Source: Tubiluchus corallicola (Eukaryota; Priapulida; Priapulimorpha; Priapulimorphida; Tubiluchidae). From it: a stretch of 64,000 bases of DNA. The DNA lies in contig JAQGDQ010000008.1 of assembly GCA_030141605.1 (NCBI GenBank), forward strand, positions 12,501 through 76,500, written 5' to 3'. The number at the start of each line of letters is the position of its first letter. Position 1 is the stretch's first letter. This document shows, one piece after another, positions 18,125 through 29,199 of the stretch. The notes below the pieces were generated by a model. The model had not been told where the DNA came from and ran no database searches. It worked only from the letters and a program-made list of their open reading frames with translations. A program made the translations under genes and the position numbers.

Positions 18125-18305
18125 TGAAGATTTTGTTATTGTTGTCGACGGTGTCGTTGCTGTCGTCATTCTCCTGTCATAGTTGTAGTTATCGTTGTCG
18201 TTGTTATCTTACAGCCGTTCTTGGTGTTGCTCATCGTCGTTGCTGTTGCTGTTCTTTTTACTGCTGTCGTCGTCATCGTTACAATTGTAGTTGTTTTGTA
18301 GCTGG
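18125..18305. repeat. degenerate GTT/GTC trinucleotide tract
   Basis: Imperfect GTT, GTC and CTG triplets. Open frames on both strands here are low-complexity artefacts. Confidence 0.75.
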
Positions 18306-18309
18306 TGTT

Positions 18310-19990
18310 GGACCTGGAGGAGCTGAAGCTGTGAATTAAAAAAATTCACAAAATAGAGCTGATGCAGCTTTATTTGGGACTTTTTAAACAAGCTTCAAAA
18401 CTCGCCACCTTTTTCTTTAATTTAACGCGCTTTTTTACATTAGAGTGTTAGCCAAAATTTGCACCAGTCCATTTAGTGTCTGTCAGCTAAAAGTATCCAG
18501 AATGATATCGAGTATAAAGGTCTTTGTCTTTGCAGGTTCATTTCATCGCTTAAGCATCTCTTGTAATTTTATTACAATTTCGGGCAACAAACTTATTGCA
18601 GATTAAATATTCACACACACAGATAAGTAGCATTTTTGTCATTATAAATTTACTTTAGTTTATAAAAAGTGGCTCATGTAACACAGCAGAGGTAATAAAA
18701 CTGGCTTTTCATAGTAGAGAAGTTGCTTTACGTTTTCAATAAAACGTTACATTGCACGTTATATCATCATTATGTACTTGAGAACAATCAAATTGTGCCT
18801 GTTGACAGAGGCATGTACCGCACATTGTTTAGAAAAGTTTTCCCAAAGGTGATAAGTGTTTAATCCCAAATGTCACGATTTTCATACACAGGTGACTTCT
18901 CGAGCGCTTCAAAAAGCGATCTTCGCTTGTTATTACAAGACCTTTTAAGTTGTTTCTTTGTTTTGATAATTCTGCTTATAAGTCAATTGATACGTTTTTG
19001 TTTGAGAAAATAAAAAATCTTACTTTTTTTACTTTCATATGATTTTCACCATCTTCAGAATGCCTCTACTAAACTCGAGATAACGTGCGACGCGGTTTGT
19101 ACATTCCCCTTTGGTGACCTTTGCATAGCCTCAAAAGGTCTTTGCACAAGGTCAAATTTTCATGTTGGTATATTTTATTGACTTTTATTTCGCAGAAAAC
19201 TGACCAAAATGTTTCTACGTTTATTGCTGAACTGTGATGATGTGTCTTTTTAAAAGGAGGGGTGAAACCATGCAAATGGTGCTGTCAATAAATGCGTAAT
19301 AAAAAGTAAAAAACTGTGGGATGTGAGAATTTTTATGGGACATTATTTTTTTAGTGCTCCAGTTCTGACACAACTTCTTAGGAAGTCAAATTAAAAAATT
19401 TATTTCCGCAAGGTTCACAAAAGTACTGTGCGACTGTTAATTTTATTAAAGCGGTTATTTACAATAGGTGCACTAACTGCACGTTAAAATGTACCAGACA
19501 TAACAAATCAAGCAAACTTATGGCTTTTTCTTATTCAAATTAAAAATGTACTACTGTAAAAATATACCTAATAAAATAAATCTTTAGGACGACATCTACT
19601 CATACTGCATACCAAATATACATTTTATTCGTTTTAAAATATTTATTGAAGTCCATATTTTAACTTATAAAGTATAGGGGGTATAAAAATGACATTTAGT
19701 AGTGGTTAGAAGCCTGTAGGCTATTGCCCCAACAGTCCCCAAGCGGCCACTCACTACATTAAAATTCTCAGAACTGAATCTGTAACAACTTAACATAAGC
19801 TTTAGGTATATATTAAAACAAGATTAGATGAAGAAAGAAAGATTTACGAAATAATGTTATATTATAAGTAACCAGCATGTAGCAGCAGAAAACCCGTTAA
19901 TGAGGAACCTTTTAAACTGCTACTCTTATCGCTAGCGCTGCCTTTTGGCTAGAATTTGACCCAAACTTGTGAGAAAACAAGAAAAGTTGA
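18310..19990. other. 3' flank of the Pro/His-rich gene; no gene seen
   Basis: AT-rich intergenic DNA. One plus-strand open segment at about 19080-19175 has four regularly spaced cysteines (CDAVC and CIASKGLC), but no good splice context supports it. Confidence 0.35.
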
Positions 19991-19992
19991 TA

Positions 19993-19998
19993 TTTATT
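19993..19998 (-). terminator. AATAAA polyadenylation signal of the Pro/His-rich gene
   Basis: AATAAA on the minus strand, about 100 bp past the stop codon at 20101-20099. No other AATAAA lies between them. Confidence 0.7.
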
Positions 19999-20098
19999 AG
20001 GCACACAAGCACTGGCACTTTTGTCGCCTTAAGTAGATTACTTCTGCTTTGTGTTAGCTTTGCAATTAGGCTAGCCATTAGATTTCAGCATTTGAAGC

Positions 20099-23000
20099 CT
20101 AATGATGATGATGGTGATGATGATGGTGGCGTCTAAAGCCATGACGTAGTCTATGATGATGATGATGGTGGTGGTGGTGATGACGACCTCCGAATGCAGC
20201 GCCCATCACTGCTCCTGCAGCTAAGCCCAGCCCAACTCCTCGACTCTGTAATAATGAAAAACCATGTTATTAATTAAAGGAGCAAAGACCAGAGAGACTC
20301 CTAGAAATAACACAAAGTAAAAAGAGAAACATTAGACACAAGTTTATGGGAAAATTAGTAAAAATAACTTACCGAAGAAACTGATTGGAACACAAATGGG
20401 ATAGAAAGGAATAGGCAGCTAATAATATTTTAAGTAATTCTATTTGGTTTACGTAGTAATTAATAGACAGAAATTTTACCGGCGGTGGCGGCGTTGGTTG
20501 CTTGGTAATGATCACAGTGTGTGGTGGTGCATATGGCACAGCTGGTGGTGGTGCTGATGGCGCAGCTGGTGGTGGTGCCGGTGGCACACTACCGGTTGGA
20601 TATGGATACTGCTGTGCGGGATCTAAAAAGTGATACAATATCATGTGAGTAGTACTTCTACTAACAAAAATCTGAAGGCGATGAGATTTAAATCATTAGA
20701 TATGGTCAATATTTCATAAACCGCGAACACCTATTACCGCGAAGTGGATTTCGCTTAAATTCCCGATCACAGATGGCGCGCGAGTGTCAAATTTTAATAC
20801 CTAAAACACAGCTACGTTTAAGCTGTGAAGGCTCGTACATAATATCGATAACAAGAGATTTGAAACACTACGTGACGCGTTTAACTCACAATGTACACCT
20901 CGCTGTGTACCCACTTGCCATGTACCGCAGTACCATATGTCGCCCCACAGTATAAGACATCGCCATGTATGGCAAAGCATTGCGGCGAGATGGTATTTGC
21001 ACTGCGGTACATTTACACAACTGTACGCGATGCCGTAGAACATGTACAGGAATGATGGGCAAGCGTGAACGTCCTATGTAGTACACTTGCCATTTAAGAA
21101 TTTCTGAATAATATTTCTATGTTAGCCATGGGTGTTAAAGCTCATTAAGTTTTATTTCAGTATATGAAAATCAGACATGGGTACTGGAAACTATTTCTAA
21201 AACAGACTTGGATACTGGAACCTGTTTACAAATCAGTCTTGGACGTGAATGTTAAAACCTATTTAATACTACCGTCTTTAGCTACTTGTACATTGCCAGC
21301 GCTTATCTAAATTTTGTTATAATGTAATCTACTACACTCGAAAAAACATTTAACAATGTTCTACCGCCGATGAGCGCGGACATCTTTTTTCAGCTGTTGA
21401 CAGATTGCGCGCTTCTGGGAATTACGTCTGTTGTGAACCGAAAAGATTGTCAATCCGGATATTCCGACAATTATTTAAAACTAAGTAAAATTAATTTCAA
21501 CTATTTGCCGGTTATAAATTGGTCATCAATGGATAATTTGTAAATAAACAACAAACAAACAGCTATCATGGACAAAAAATTAACACCCATTCAAGTAGCA
21601 GCTAAGTAAACACGTATCACTGTGGCGACGGAGCATAAATGCACATTCTGTGCAGTGAAAGCTGCTCGCGATTCAACTGCACCAACCCAAGATTCCCACA
21701 TCGGTAGAGAAATTACCACTTTTAACCCGGGTAATTTGCTGTCGTAACAGATTGATAATTTCGCTGTATTATATGATAAACAACCTGTCACGTCTTCTTC
21801 CAAAATAATTGCTTCGACACAAACCTACAAAGTGCAGCTCCACCTCACAAATTAATGAAAAAGAGCTACAAACCGCAACTAAGAAACGCTTATACGTTAT
21901 ACTTCATTAATTTTTTAGAAAGGTTTATAATTAGAAACACATTTAATTAATAATTAATATAATTACCCTGCATAAAAAATCACATTAGTTTTTAATAAGG
22001 AAATGATCCCGCAATTACTAAATCTTGAAACTAAACATGTCGAATGGTAAATATGAAAAAGTTGGGCCTGGCCTTGAACCAGGGAACGTTGGATTACAAA
22101 GTCGAAAACTGAAATCACGAAAGCCCTTCTTTGTAATCCAAATGTTCCTGTTTCAAATTCAGACTTAGTCAAGATTTTCCACGATTCTTTCGCATCGGAC
22201 CAGTTTGTTTAAAAATTCAGTGTCTTTGGGGTTTATATCACCAGTAATAAGCAACTCGAAATTAAGTTATAGTTTATTAAGCAGTTGTTTTTAATTGTAC
22301 TAATGTATTTACAGGGATAATACTCAGGTGGTGGTGGTGGTGGTGCTGCTGCTGCTGCTGCACCACTTCCAATAGGAGGCGGCGGATGAACAACCGTACC
22401 TAGAAAAAAAGAAAAAATTGTAACATTAAAGAAACAGAGTAATGATGTCGAACATGCCTACTCTGTGCGAAATAACACGTTGCACGATGTACACAATAGA
22501 TATCAGTTTAGAATGGCAGTTTAGTATTTAGTAGTTAAACATAACACGACTTTTCGCGCTCTGCAAACTAAAATCCAACACTCAACGACAGAGTCAGCGT
22601 GGTTGCGGCAGGACTGAAATCTATCCCATACACTGAGTGTTGTAAGTGTCAAAACCACGGTCGGTTGCTTATGCGTTCTTTCTCTACGATGAAAACAAAT
22701 AAAGTAGTTTGGTAGTTAAAACCAAAGTTGTTTTTCTGGTGGTCATCCATCCATTTAGTAAACAATCTGGCGTTGCTAAGTACATATCGTTGCTAAACAC
22801 GCACTGTGACCACTCATAGCACGTCAGAAACGGCAATTTTAAAGGTGCATTAAGCTCCATAATTTCTTTAACAGTTTCATTAGACAAGGAGTTTCTACGT
22901 AAAAATCCTTTCATTTTTGTTTTCCATATGGCACGTCGTATTTTGCAAGATGAATCATATAAAAATGGTTACATCATCTGTCACATCGATAAAGTGCTAA

Positions 23001-23105
23001 CTAACATTATAGAAACTAGCGTGATGAAAAGATAATTTACAATTCTAAAACTTTTAATTTTGTGTATACTGTACCTGTCGGATGTTGGTTGTAGTAAGCT
23101 GACAT
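20099..23105 (-). CDS. Pro-rich, poly-His-tailed 135-residue protein (four coding exons)
   Basis: Coding exons on the minus strand are 23105-23075 (start MSAYYNQHPT), 22399-22313, 20622-20480 and 20245-20099 (TAG). Every junction has GT...AG and the phases agree (1, 1, 0). The lengths 31+87+143+147 give 408 nt, which is 135 residues plus stop. Order of the protein: Tyr-rich start; HPPPPIGSG; six Ala then six Pro; EYYP and QQYPYPTG motifs; APPPA-type repeats; VIITKQ; PTPPPP; a hydrophobic Gly/Ala segment GVGLGLAAGAVMGAAFGG; ten consecutive His; RLRHGFRR; nine His at the C-terminus. No signal peptide is seen. The layout (Tyr/Pro-rich N-terminus, Gly/Ala membrane-like segment, His-rich basic tail) recalls small XYPPX/glycine-rich A3-type proteins, but I do not assign a family. 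Poly-His suggests metal or acidic-surface binding, which is inference. The 1690-bp intron holds two foldback sequences. Confidence 0.8.
20917..21014. repeat. foldback repeat in intron (arms of about 34 bp)
   Basis: ATGTACCGCAGT at 20920-20931 is exactly inverted at 21001-21012. The complementarity continues inward (ACCATATGTCGCCCCA against ACCATCTCGCCGCA). Flanking CTTGCC and GGCAAG words extend it loosely. It is a likely MITE fragment. Similar GTACCGC and CCGCAGTACA words occur at 52210-52320. Confidence 0.55.
22074..22158. repeat. foldback with arms of about 29 bp, loop of about 27 nt
   Basis: The arms 22074-22102 and 22130-22158 are inverted copies. The 13-bp core TTGGATTACAAAG/CTTTGTAATCCAA is perfect; the outer part matches with one gap and few substitutions. 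On the minus strand the segment ending near 22069 has a T-arm-like CCTGG TTCAAGG CCAGG, so a tRNA-derived origin is possible. It lies inside the intron of the Pro/His-rich gene. Confidence 0.6.
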
Positions 23106-23164
23106 GATAATATGTAGTGACGTCACAAATGGATTAATAGAATAATCGTGAAAATTTCAATGTT
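23075..23164 (-). other. exon 2 of the Pro/His-rich gene (UTR plus start codon)
   Basis: The acceptor TTTATTTGCAG ends at 23165. The exon carries 59 nt of 5' UTR and then ATG at 23105-23103. It contains no other upstream ATG. A perfect CRE palindrome TGACGTCA lies at 23118-23125 within this UTR. Confidence 0.65.
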
Positions 23165-23380
23165 CTGCAAATAAATAACATGAAGATTTTTTGTTTTGTT
23201 CTAATAATCTGCCAACCAGGTAATCGACGTTATTTAAACTGAAATCATTACATTTTAGTGGCATACGCAACACAGCTAAATCATTTTGGAGTATTTAAGA
23301 TTGTACACCATAAGAAGTAACAGTTAAGTAGTCTTTGTATATATAAGATGTACGCAACAAAATGTGTTAAATTATCTTAC

Positions 23381-23445
23381 CTCGTTTATCTTGAATTAAT
23401 GGAAGAACTACGAGCACAGTAAACCAAAAAACAAAGGTTTATATA
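23381..23445 (-). promoter_or_regulatory. TATA promoter and untranslated exon 1 of the Pro/His-rich gene
   Basis: On the minus strand TATATAAA lies at 23445-23438. About 25-30 bp on is an initiator-like TTTACTGTG (23420 region), then a short exon ending CGAG at 23381 with the strong donor GTAAGA. The next acceptor is at 23165, giving a 216-bp UTR intron. The start site is inferred from spacing. A second TATA-like TATATATA near 23345-23337 falls inside that intron. Confidence 0.55.
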
Positions 23446-24023
23446 ATACCTTTAACTCTATTTTTATTAGTCTGTGGACAAAGTGTGGATAGTTCTTTAA
23501 ACTCGGGATAAATAGGGGTGATATTTAAGAGCTTCAAATTCTGGAGAAACACTTTGTATTTAAAAATGCAGTACAGCCGGATAACAATTGGTTTTTAACG
23601 CAAGTAAGTTTTTAAATAAGTAATGCAATTTTATGTACACTCTGTAGCCAAAACATGTATTCCTCCTACGCAGTTACCCCTATTGCAATATATCTATAAT
23701 ATATATATAGCTCGTCACGCGACTCTATGACTCGGCGATAAACAAGCATTATTGCTTACGCGTGGCTTGCGATGCTACTATTAAGAGTCAAAGTCCAAGC
23801 CTAGCATTGATGTAAAGTGATCATTGAGATATAGCACGACAGTCAACAAGTCACAATGTTGGAAATTTTCCAAGAAAAACTAAGAAACATTAAAAAAAAT
23901 TCCAAGATGACGCGGGAAAAAATTAGGATGGGACGCAGTAGAGGGCAAACCTTAGCCATATAATAGTCTGCAGAAAATAATTATTTAAACTACGCAATCA
24001 ATCATAAGATGTTACTATTATTC

Positions 24024-24047
24024 TGACGTCAGGTCATTAATCACGTG
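24024..24047. promoter_or_regulatory. CRE palindrome next to an E-box
   Basis: TGACGTCA at 24024-24031 and CACGTG at 24042-24047 lie about 600 bp upstream of the TATA box of the minus-strand Pro/His-rich gene. Both are perfect palindromic sites of bZIP and bHLH factors. Their use is inference. Confidence 0.4.
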
Positions 24048-24049
24048 CA

Positions 24050-26129
24050 CTCTGGTGATTCTCTACAGTAGTTTTATTGCGACGTTACGCAGAATTTTCC
24101 ATATAAGCCTATAGATAATAATTAATAAAAGTTTATTTTCTTTTTCACTTCTTAAATTAATCGAGCATTGCTAAAATATCATCGCAAAAATCGTTTAAGT
24201 AGTTTTTTGTGCTAAAAGCTTAGCACAAATAAACGAACAACCAGCATAAAACATAATCTATAGGAGAGAAAAATTAAAACATTTGCAGTAGGGGGTTTAT
24301 TGAACTGTCATTGGTTTCGCATCGTTACTGCATGACACGAAAATACTGCTGGTACTGCTTTATATATGGGGTTGTCTACCATGGAATTGTCCGATCCCGG
24401 TAAATCGGACAAATTTTACTATCCAGTCATCGTAAGAGTATCGTTATCACAAACTTCATTTAGTAACGTAACTTAGTTCAGGTTTTGTCTTCTTAAAACT
24501 ATAGTCTAATTAAAAAATATTTCATTCAGACCTGTTTTTAAAATGTTTACCAATTACTGCCTCATTTTGAATTTTTAAACGACCTCTTATAACTTTTATA
24601 GCATGAGCAAAAAATAGGGATGTTCAAATACTCCTCTTAAATCATGTTTTAATTTACAATTTTTGTATTATATGATTTATCTACATCAAACTTAAGTTGC
24701 GTAACGATACGCGAAATGAATGCAAGATGAATAATTTTCATTCTAAAGTGTTGTATTCAACTATAGCGTTCCCCGGAATAACCTAGTTCCTAACCAGAAA
24801 TTAAAACGAATTGACACCTCTAATAATGTTGTCATTTGCACCAGTCCCACACAGCACTAATGCAGTCCGTAGACAACTTCTAGTTCAGATATAATCAACA
24901 CAATTATTCCGATTGTTGTACTTCCGTGGGTAACTAATAGTTTTTCGTTATGCTCCCGTGAAAAGCGTTTGTGAACAAACAAATTTTATACGAGTTTATA
25001 AACGACGTGCGATAAAACTGTTTGTAGTGAACGGAAAAAGGTTTCTCCAAATTTTCACAATTGCTTGGGCGTAGCGCAGGAACCAGTAACTCCAATGATG
25101 ATTACCTGCGTATGCGAACCTTTACCAACGACATTACCTGCGTAAGCAAACCTTTAATTGTTACGGTATCAATAATTAATTATAATTATTATAAATGGTT
25201 GATTTTTCAAAGATGAAGCGACCAATCACGTCATCATTAGATGGCTGGGATGGTCTATACCCACGTATGCGTAGGCTGGCAGTAAATAATTCACATAATT
25301 GCATCATAAGACCATAAGTCCAGCAATCACATAACATATTGCTCTCTTATACTGCATTTTTACACTCATTCGAATGTTTCGCATATGAATGGACATTTTA
25401 TTACTTTAGCGTAATTAATAAAATTATTCAAATGCCTAACACTATTACTATTACAGCAATTATTATGACCAGCAATATATAACTAAATGCAAATCTACAT
25501 ATATATAAATCCAGAGTAGTTAAAATGTACAGTACAATACTTAGCATTAAAGAATTTCGTTATATATTATGAAAGATATTACGTAAGATGACGCATAATT
25601 GAGTTAGTTTTCCAAACACAATCCTTTTTACCCATTCCAGCTACAAACTTCTCAAAATTTTGAATATTTTTGTCAAATTAGCGCACGAAAAACCATTAAA
25701 ATTTTGGAAAAATTGCATGAAAACTAGGCTGTGATCAAATAGGTAAAATCACTGGCACAAAATCTTGGCAACGAAATTTCTTAGACAATTTTTATTTAAG
25801 AACATTTATAAAATAGATTTTTATAGAAGCAAATGGCAACAAGCACATAGCACTTGTGCATTTATTTGCTCTAACAAGACTTGGTTTTGATAACCAGACC
25901 CTGCAACATTGCACGCTTTGTACTCCACCCACCCATGTACAGGAACCTGCGACATTTGGTACTTATATTAAGCATTAATCTCCCATGGCTCTGGTTAATC
26001 TGACCTTTGACTCGAAAGCCAGATTGCAGTTCAATGTCATCTTTGCCGAGTTGAGAACTTTTCATGCCAGTCCGGCTGCACTGACATGATTGTGTTAATG
26101 CTGAAAAGTTATCCTGTTATCCTTCATGT
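24050..26129. other. no gene seen; one short direct repeat
   Basis: AT-rich sequence. At about 25101-25160 the phrase ATTACCTGCGTAxGCxAACC occurs twice with a period of about 35 bp. No supported exons. Confidence 0.4.
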
Positions 26130-26140
26130 TATCCTGCTGA

Positions 26141-26260
26141 CACTACGGCCAAATCACGTTGAAAACACCGGTTCTCGTCTGATCACCGAAGTTAAGAAAC
26201 GTAGAGCCTGGTTAGTACTTGGATGGGTGACCGCCTAGGAATACCAGGTGCTGTAGGCTT
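26141..26260 (+). rRNA. 5S rRNA-like domain (head of a SINE, not a functional 5S gene)
   Basis: The 120 nt begin CACTACGGCC and end GTGCTGTAGGCTT, the exact length and order of animal 5S rRNA. Recognisable blocks are CACCGGTTCTCGTC, GATCACCGAAGTTAAG, the box C region GGATGGGTGACCGCC and the closing stem. A number of substitutions relative to a typical 5S and the fused downstream body show that it is a SINE promoter head. The internal pol III promoter elements look largely intact. Confidence 0.85.
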
Positions 26261-26600
26261 GCGGGATACCCACACTGTATCTCGACACTAGGCAGAGGAG
26301 CTACACAAGCAGCCAACGTCTAGAGGGCGGAGGAGGTCATGTGACCCAACGGCCATGTGTAGAGGAGTAAACCTTCCAAATCAGGAGTGGAGCCCCGAAG
26401 GCGGACCAGTGCAGCATGCTCACTGACTCCGGCAGCCAACCTGGTGCCAAACGTATCGCTCCGCTTTCCTTTGGACTACACCAGCGAGGATCGCACTGCT
26501 CAGCCACAGTCGACGCTGCAGCTCCATCAATGTGATCAATAACTGACTCTCTTGGCGCACACTCCATTGTCTTGCGAGACAGAAGGATGCCAACAACAAC
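26141..26600 (+). mobile_element. 5S-headed SINE (SINE3 type) with target-site duplication
   Basis: The element has a full 5S-like head (26141-26260), a GC-richer body of about 325 bp and a tail CAACAACAAC (591-600). It is bracketed by a perfect 11-bp duplication TATCCTGCTGA at 26130-26140 and 26601-26611, the signature of LINE-mediated insertion. Known 5S-headed SINEs borrow the 3' end of a partner LINE; the GAGACAGAAGGATGCC-(CAA)n end here should be that shared part. A minus-strand frame across the body (26337-26567) is open for 76 codons, which I read as composition rather than a gene. The perfect duplication suggests a fairly recent insertion. Confidence 0.85.
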
Positions 26601-26898
26601 TATCCTGCTGAAAAGGTTAAATAAACCATGGGCCAGCAGCAGCCGTGACTATTTACAATAAGGTTGTTCACTGTACAATGCATGAGAACTATCCATCTAC
26701 TGTATTTGTCAAAAAACTATGCTCTGCCTGCATTTTGTCATGCCACGCAGTTTTAAAGCTAAATTTTGCAATTTTGCCGTTCGTGCACAGCAACTATATC
26801 TGTGCACTCGATCTTCTTCTTTTTTCTTCCTCCTCCTCCTGCTCACATTACTAATTAATATCATCTTCCTAGCCACCCACTGTTGTTAACATCGTCAT

Positions 26899-27137
26899 TG
26901 TTATCATCATCATCATCGTCGTCGTCGTCGTTATTGTCATCGTCATCATCATCATCGTCATTATCGTTGTCGTCGCCATTGTCATCGTCATCATCTTCAT
27001 CATCAATTTCATCATTATCATCATCATTCATCATCTTTATCATCATCACGATAGTCATCATAGTCGGGATCATCATTGTTATCATCATCACTATTATCAT
27101 CATCATCTTCATCGTCGTCATCGTCATCATCATCATT
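26899..27137. repeat. degenerate (ATC)n trinucleotide tract
   Basis: Imperfect ATC, GTC and TTC triplets. The polyS/I and polyD/N/M frames on the two strands are artefacts. Confidence 0.9.
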
Positions 27138-27139
27138 TA

Positions 27140-28030
27140 CAGCAAAACTATAATGACAATCGTAGCAAACTTGCAAAATCACTTAAAATGCTTTACCTGA
27201 TTTGGGAGAAAAAAATAAAGAATGACAGACGTCGCATAATCTCAATCAAAAGTCAAACATTAAAGTCGATGATAAAAATGACAGTTTAAACTATAACAAA
27301 TTAAAACCCGACTATTAAATTACGTTGACGTTCTTGTGCACTTCAACCCTGCAGACCAGAGCCTAGCAACAAAGGAATTGTAGTGAAATCTCTGGTTCAA
27401 CACGATTATCTAAAGTACCTGGATGTCCACTCGTTTCGTGAGTTCACAATTGATAACAAATAGGTTAAGTGCCTCTTCTGTTAAGCACCTGGGTTTCCCA
27501 AATGATGTCACATAAAGTGAAAACAAATTAACATCCACGTTTAACCCAAGAGACCTGGGAGATCACCGAGAATAACTTCCCATGTAGACTTACTATAATT
27601 GCTAGAAGGCGTGAATTTTTAATAGCTTGAATTATATTTATATACATAATTATAGTGGACATATTAAAAGTAATTGTATTACAGTAATGCACCCTTTTTT
27701 GCTATTATTCGTCCTAGCACCAACTCCGCACTCTAAGGAAAAAACATAATAATTAGGTGTTTTGTTTCAATAATAAAAAGCAAGCTATTTATGATATTTA
27801 AATACTATCTTAGAAGCTCATTGAACATCCGGATTTTTTACAAAAGTTATGATGATTTTAATAAGTAATCAAAACTGGCCAAGTGACAGTTACTAAATCG
27901 ACCATGTAAACAGACCAATGTCCGTAGACTAGTATAGTACTACTACTGCTGCATATACTAAATAATTATGTATAACTATAGAAGTCAAATTGTTTTAATA
28001 GTAGTAGAAATTTTATTGACTAGTGCAATG
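27140..28030. other. no gene seen
   Basis: AT-rich intergenic DNA without supported features. Confidence 0.4.
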
Positions 28031-28033
28031 TGA

Positions 28034-28321
28034 TCACTTGATAATATTAAAACGCTCACAAACAAAATGCATCAGATTATGCTGGTCCACAGTGTCATAT
28101 AATGACTGTAAGTTACTAAAGCGCAAACCGTTATAAAGTTCTCTAAAATGCTCTGTTTTGACACATTGACACACTATGTATTCCTCATCCTGCCTTCTGC
28201 AAACACAGGGGCGCTCCTCCCTAGGTAGCTTATTCCATCTCACTCTTTCTGTCACGAGTAAGTGAGCGAGTGGTACATAAAAAAGTAGTGATTTTGTGCT
28301 TTTGTGCTTAATAATTCGCAT
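28034..28321 (-). pseudogene. C-terminal fragment of a non-LTR retrotransposon ORF2
   Basis: The frame reads ERVRWNKLPREERPCVC, RRQDEEYIVCQCVKTEHFRE and ends CERFNIIK with a stop. Many invertebrate LINE ORF2 proteins end in a zinc-binding motif of the form CxC...DExHVLxxCPxTxxxR followed by a short helical tail. Here the expected His is Tyr (EEY), so the motif is damaged. No RT domain lies upstream, so this is a 5'-truncated, dead copy. Confidence 0.55.
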
Positions 28322-28554
28322 TCATATAGAAATTTAATGAAATATCAAAAAACGCAAGGGATTAAAATCGTTTGAAGTGAAATTACCATTTTTTCAACAT
28401 GAAATTCGTGAATCCTTCTGGCTTTTCGTTGGTTTTCAAAGGTAATGAATTTGCAGACTGTATTACTTTGATGCCGCGAAGTCACGTGCAGAATTTTCTG
28501 TAATCAGTCTAGAAATTGAGGCATTGATATTTATGTGACAAAAAGGGATCACCA

Positions 28555-28830
28555 ATGGCGGTAGATATACTTGCAGGAATAGCTACAATAATTGAAACAA
28601 CAACAAAAGCAGTAGTAACAACAAATTGCAACAAGAACCCCGACAACGGCAACCACAACAGAATGGCAACGGCACAAATTCCAGTACCAGCATCAACGCC
28701 AACATCTGCTCAACACCACCACCCCACCACCACCAGCAGCAGCACCATCAATAATAACAACGACGACGGACAACAAACGCAATTGCCACAGTTTTCTTCA
28801 AAAATAACTGTTGCAGTTAATGGCTGTTAA
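28555..28830 (+). other. 91-codon open frame in CAA/CAC-rich sequence, doubtful
   Basis: The frame starts MAVDILAGIATIIETTTKA and becomes rich in T, N, Q, H and S, consistent with a degenerate (AAC/CAC)n tract. No splice sites or family similarity are evident. A low-complexity real protein is possible but not favoured. Confidence 0.2.
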
Positions 28831-29199
28831 GGACAAAAAAACGAAACCAGAACCTCAGGTTCATTCACAAAATCTTTATTATTTTGATCGGGAATTTGTT
28901 ATAACCTAACGTAGGCGTACACGCTGCAGCTGCTTTGCATCACAAAATCTTCATCTATCCCAGCTCATTCCATCTTTAATACGCATTATCACATAGACAG
29001 TGTTACCTTATTATCTGCTTGATTAGTCAGAGTAACACGGTTTCAGCTACCTTCTCATTCGGATCAACGCAACAAGAGTGTTGATGCGTAAAGCTGCTTT
29101 TCCTCTCTGGAGTAACAGAAGCTAATTAATTATGCTTCAAACACGATCACTGACCCAGTATTTAATGGCTCTAAGTAGTCGGGTTATTGTGTTATTATA

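Noticed and set aside
26141-26260. Functional 5S rRNA gene
   Set aside because: Substitutions, fusion to a body with a CAA tail, and flanking target-site duplication identify a SINE.
26337-26567. 76-codon minus-strand protein in the SINE
   Set aside because: It lies wholly inside the SINE body and follows its GC-rich composition; no family recognised.
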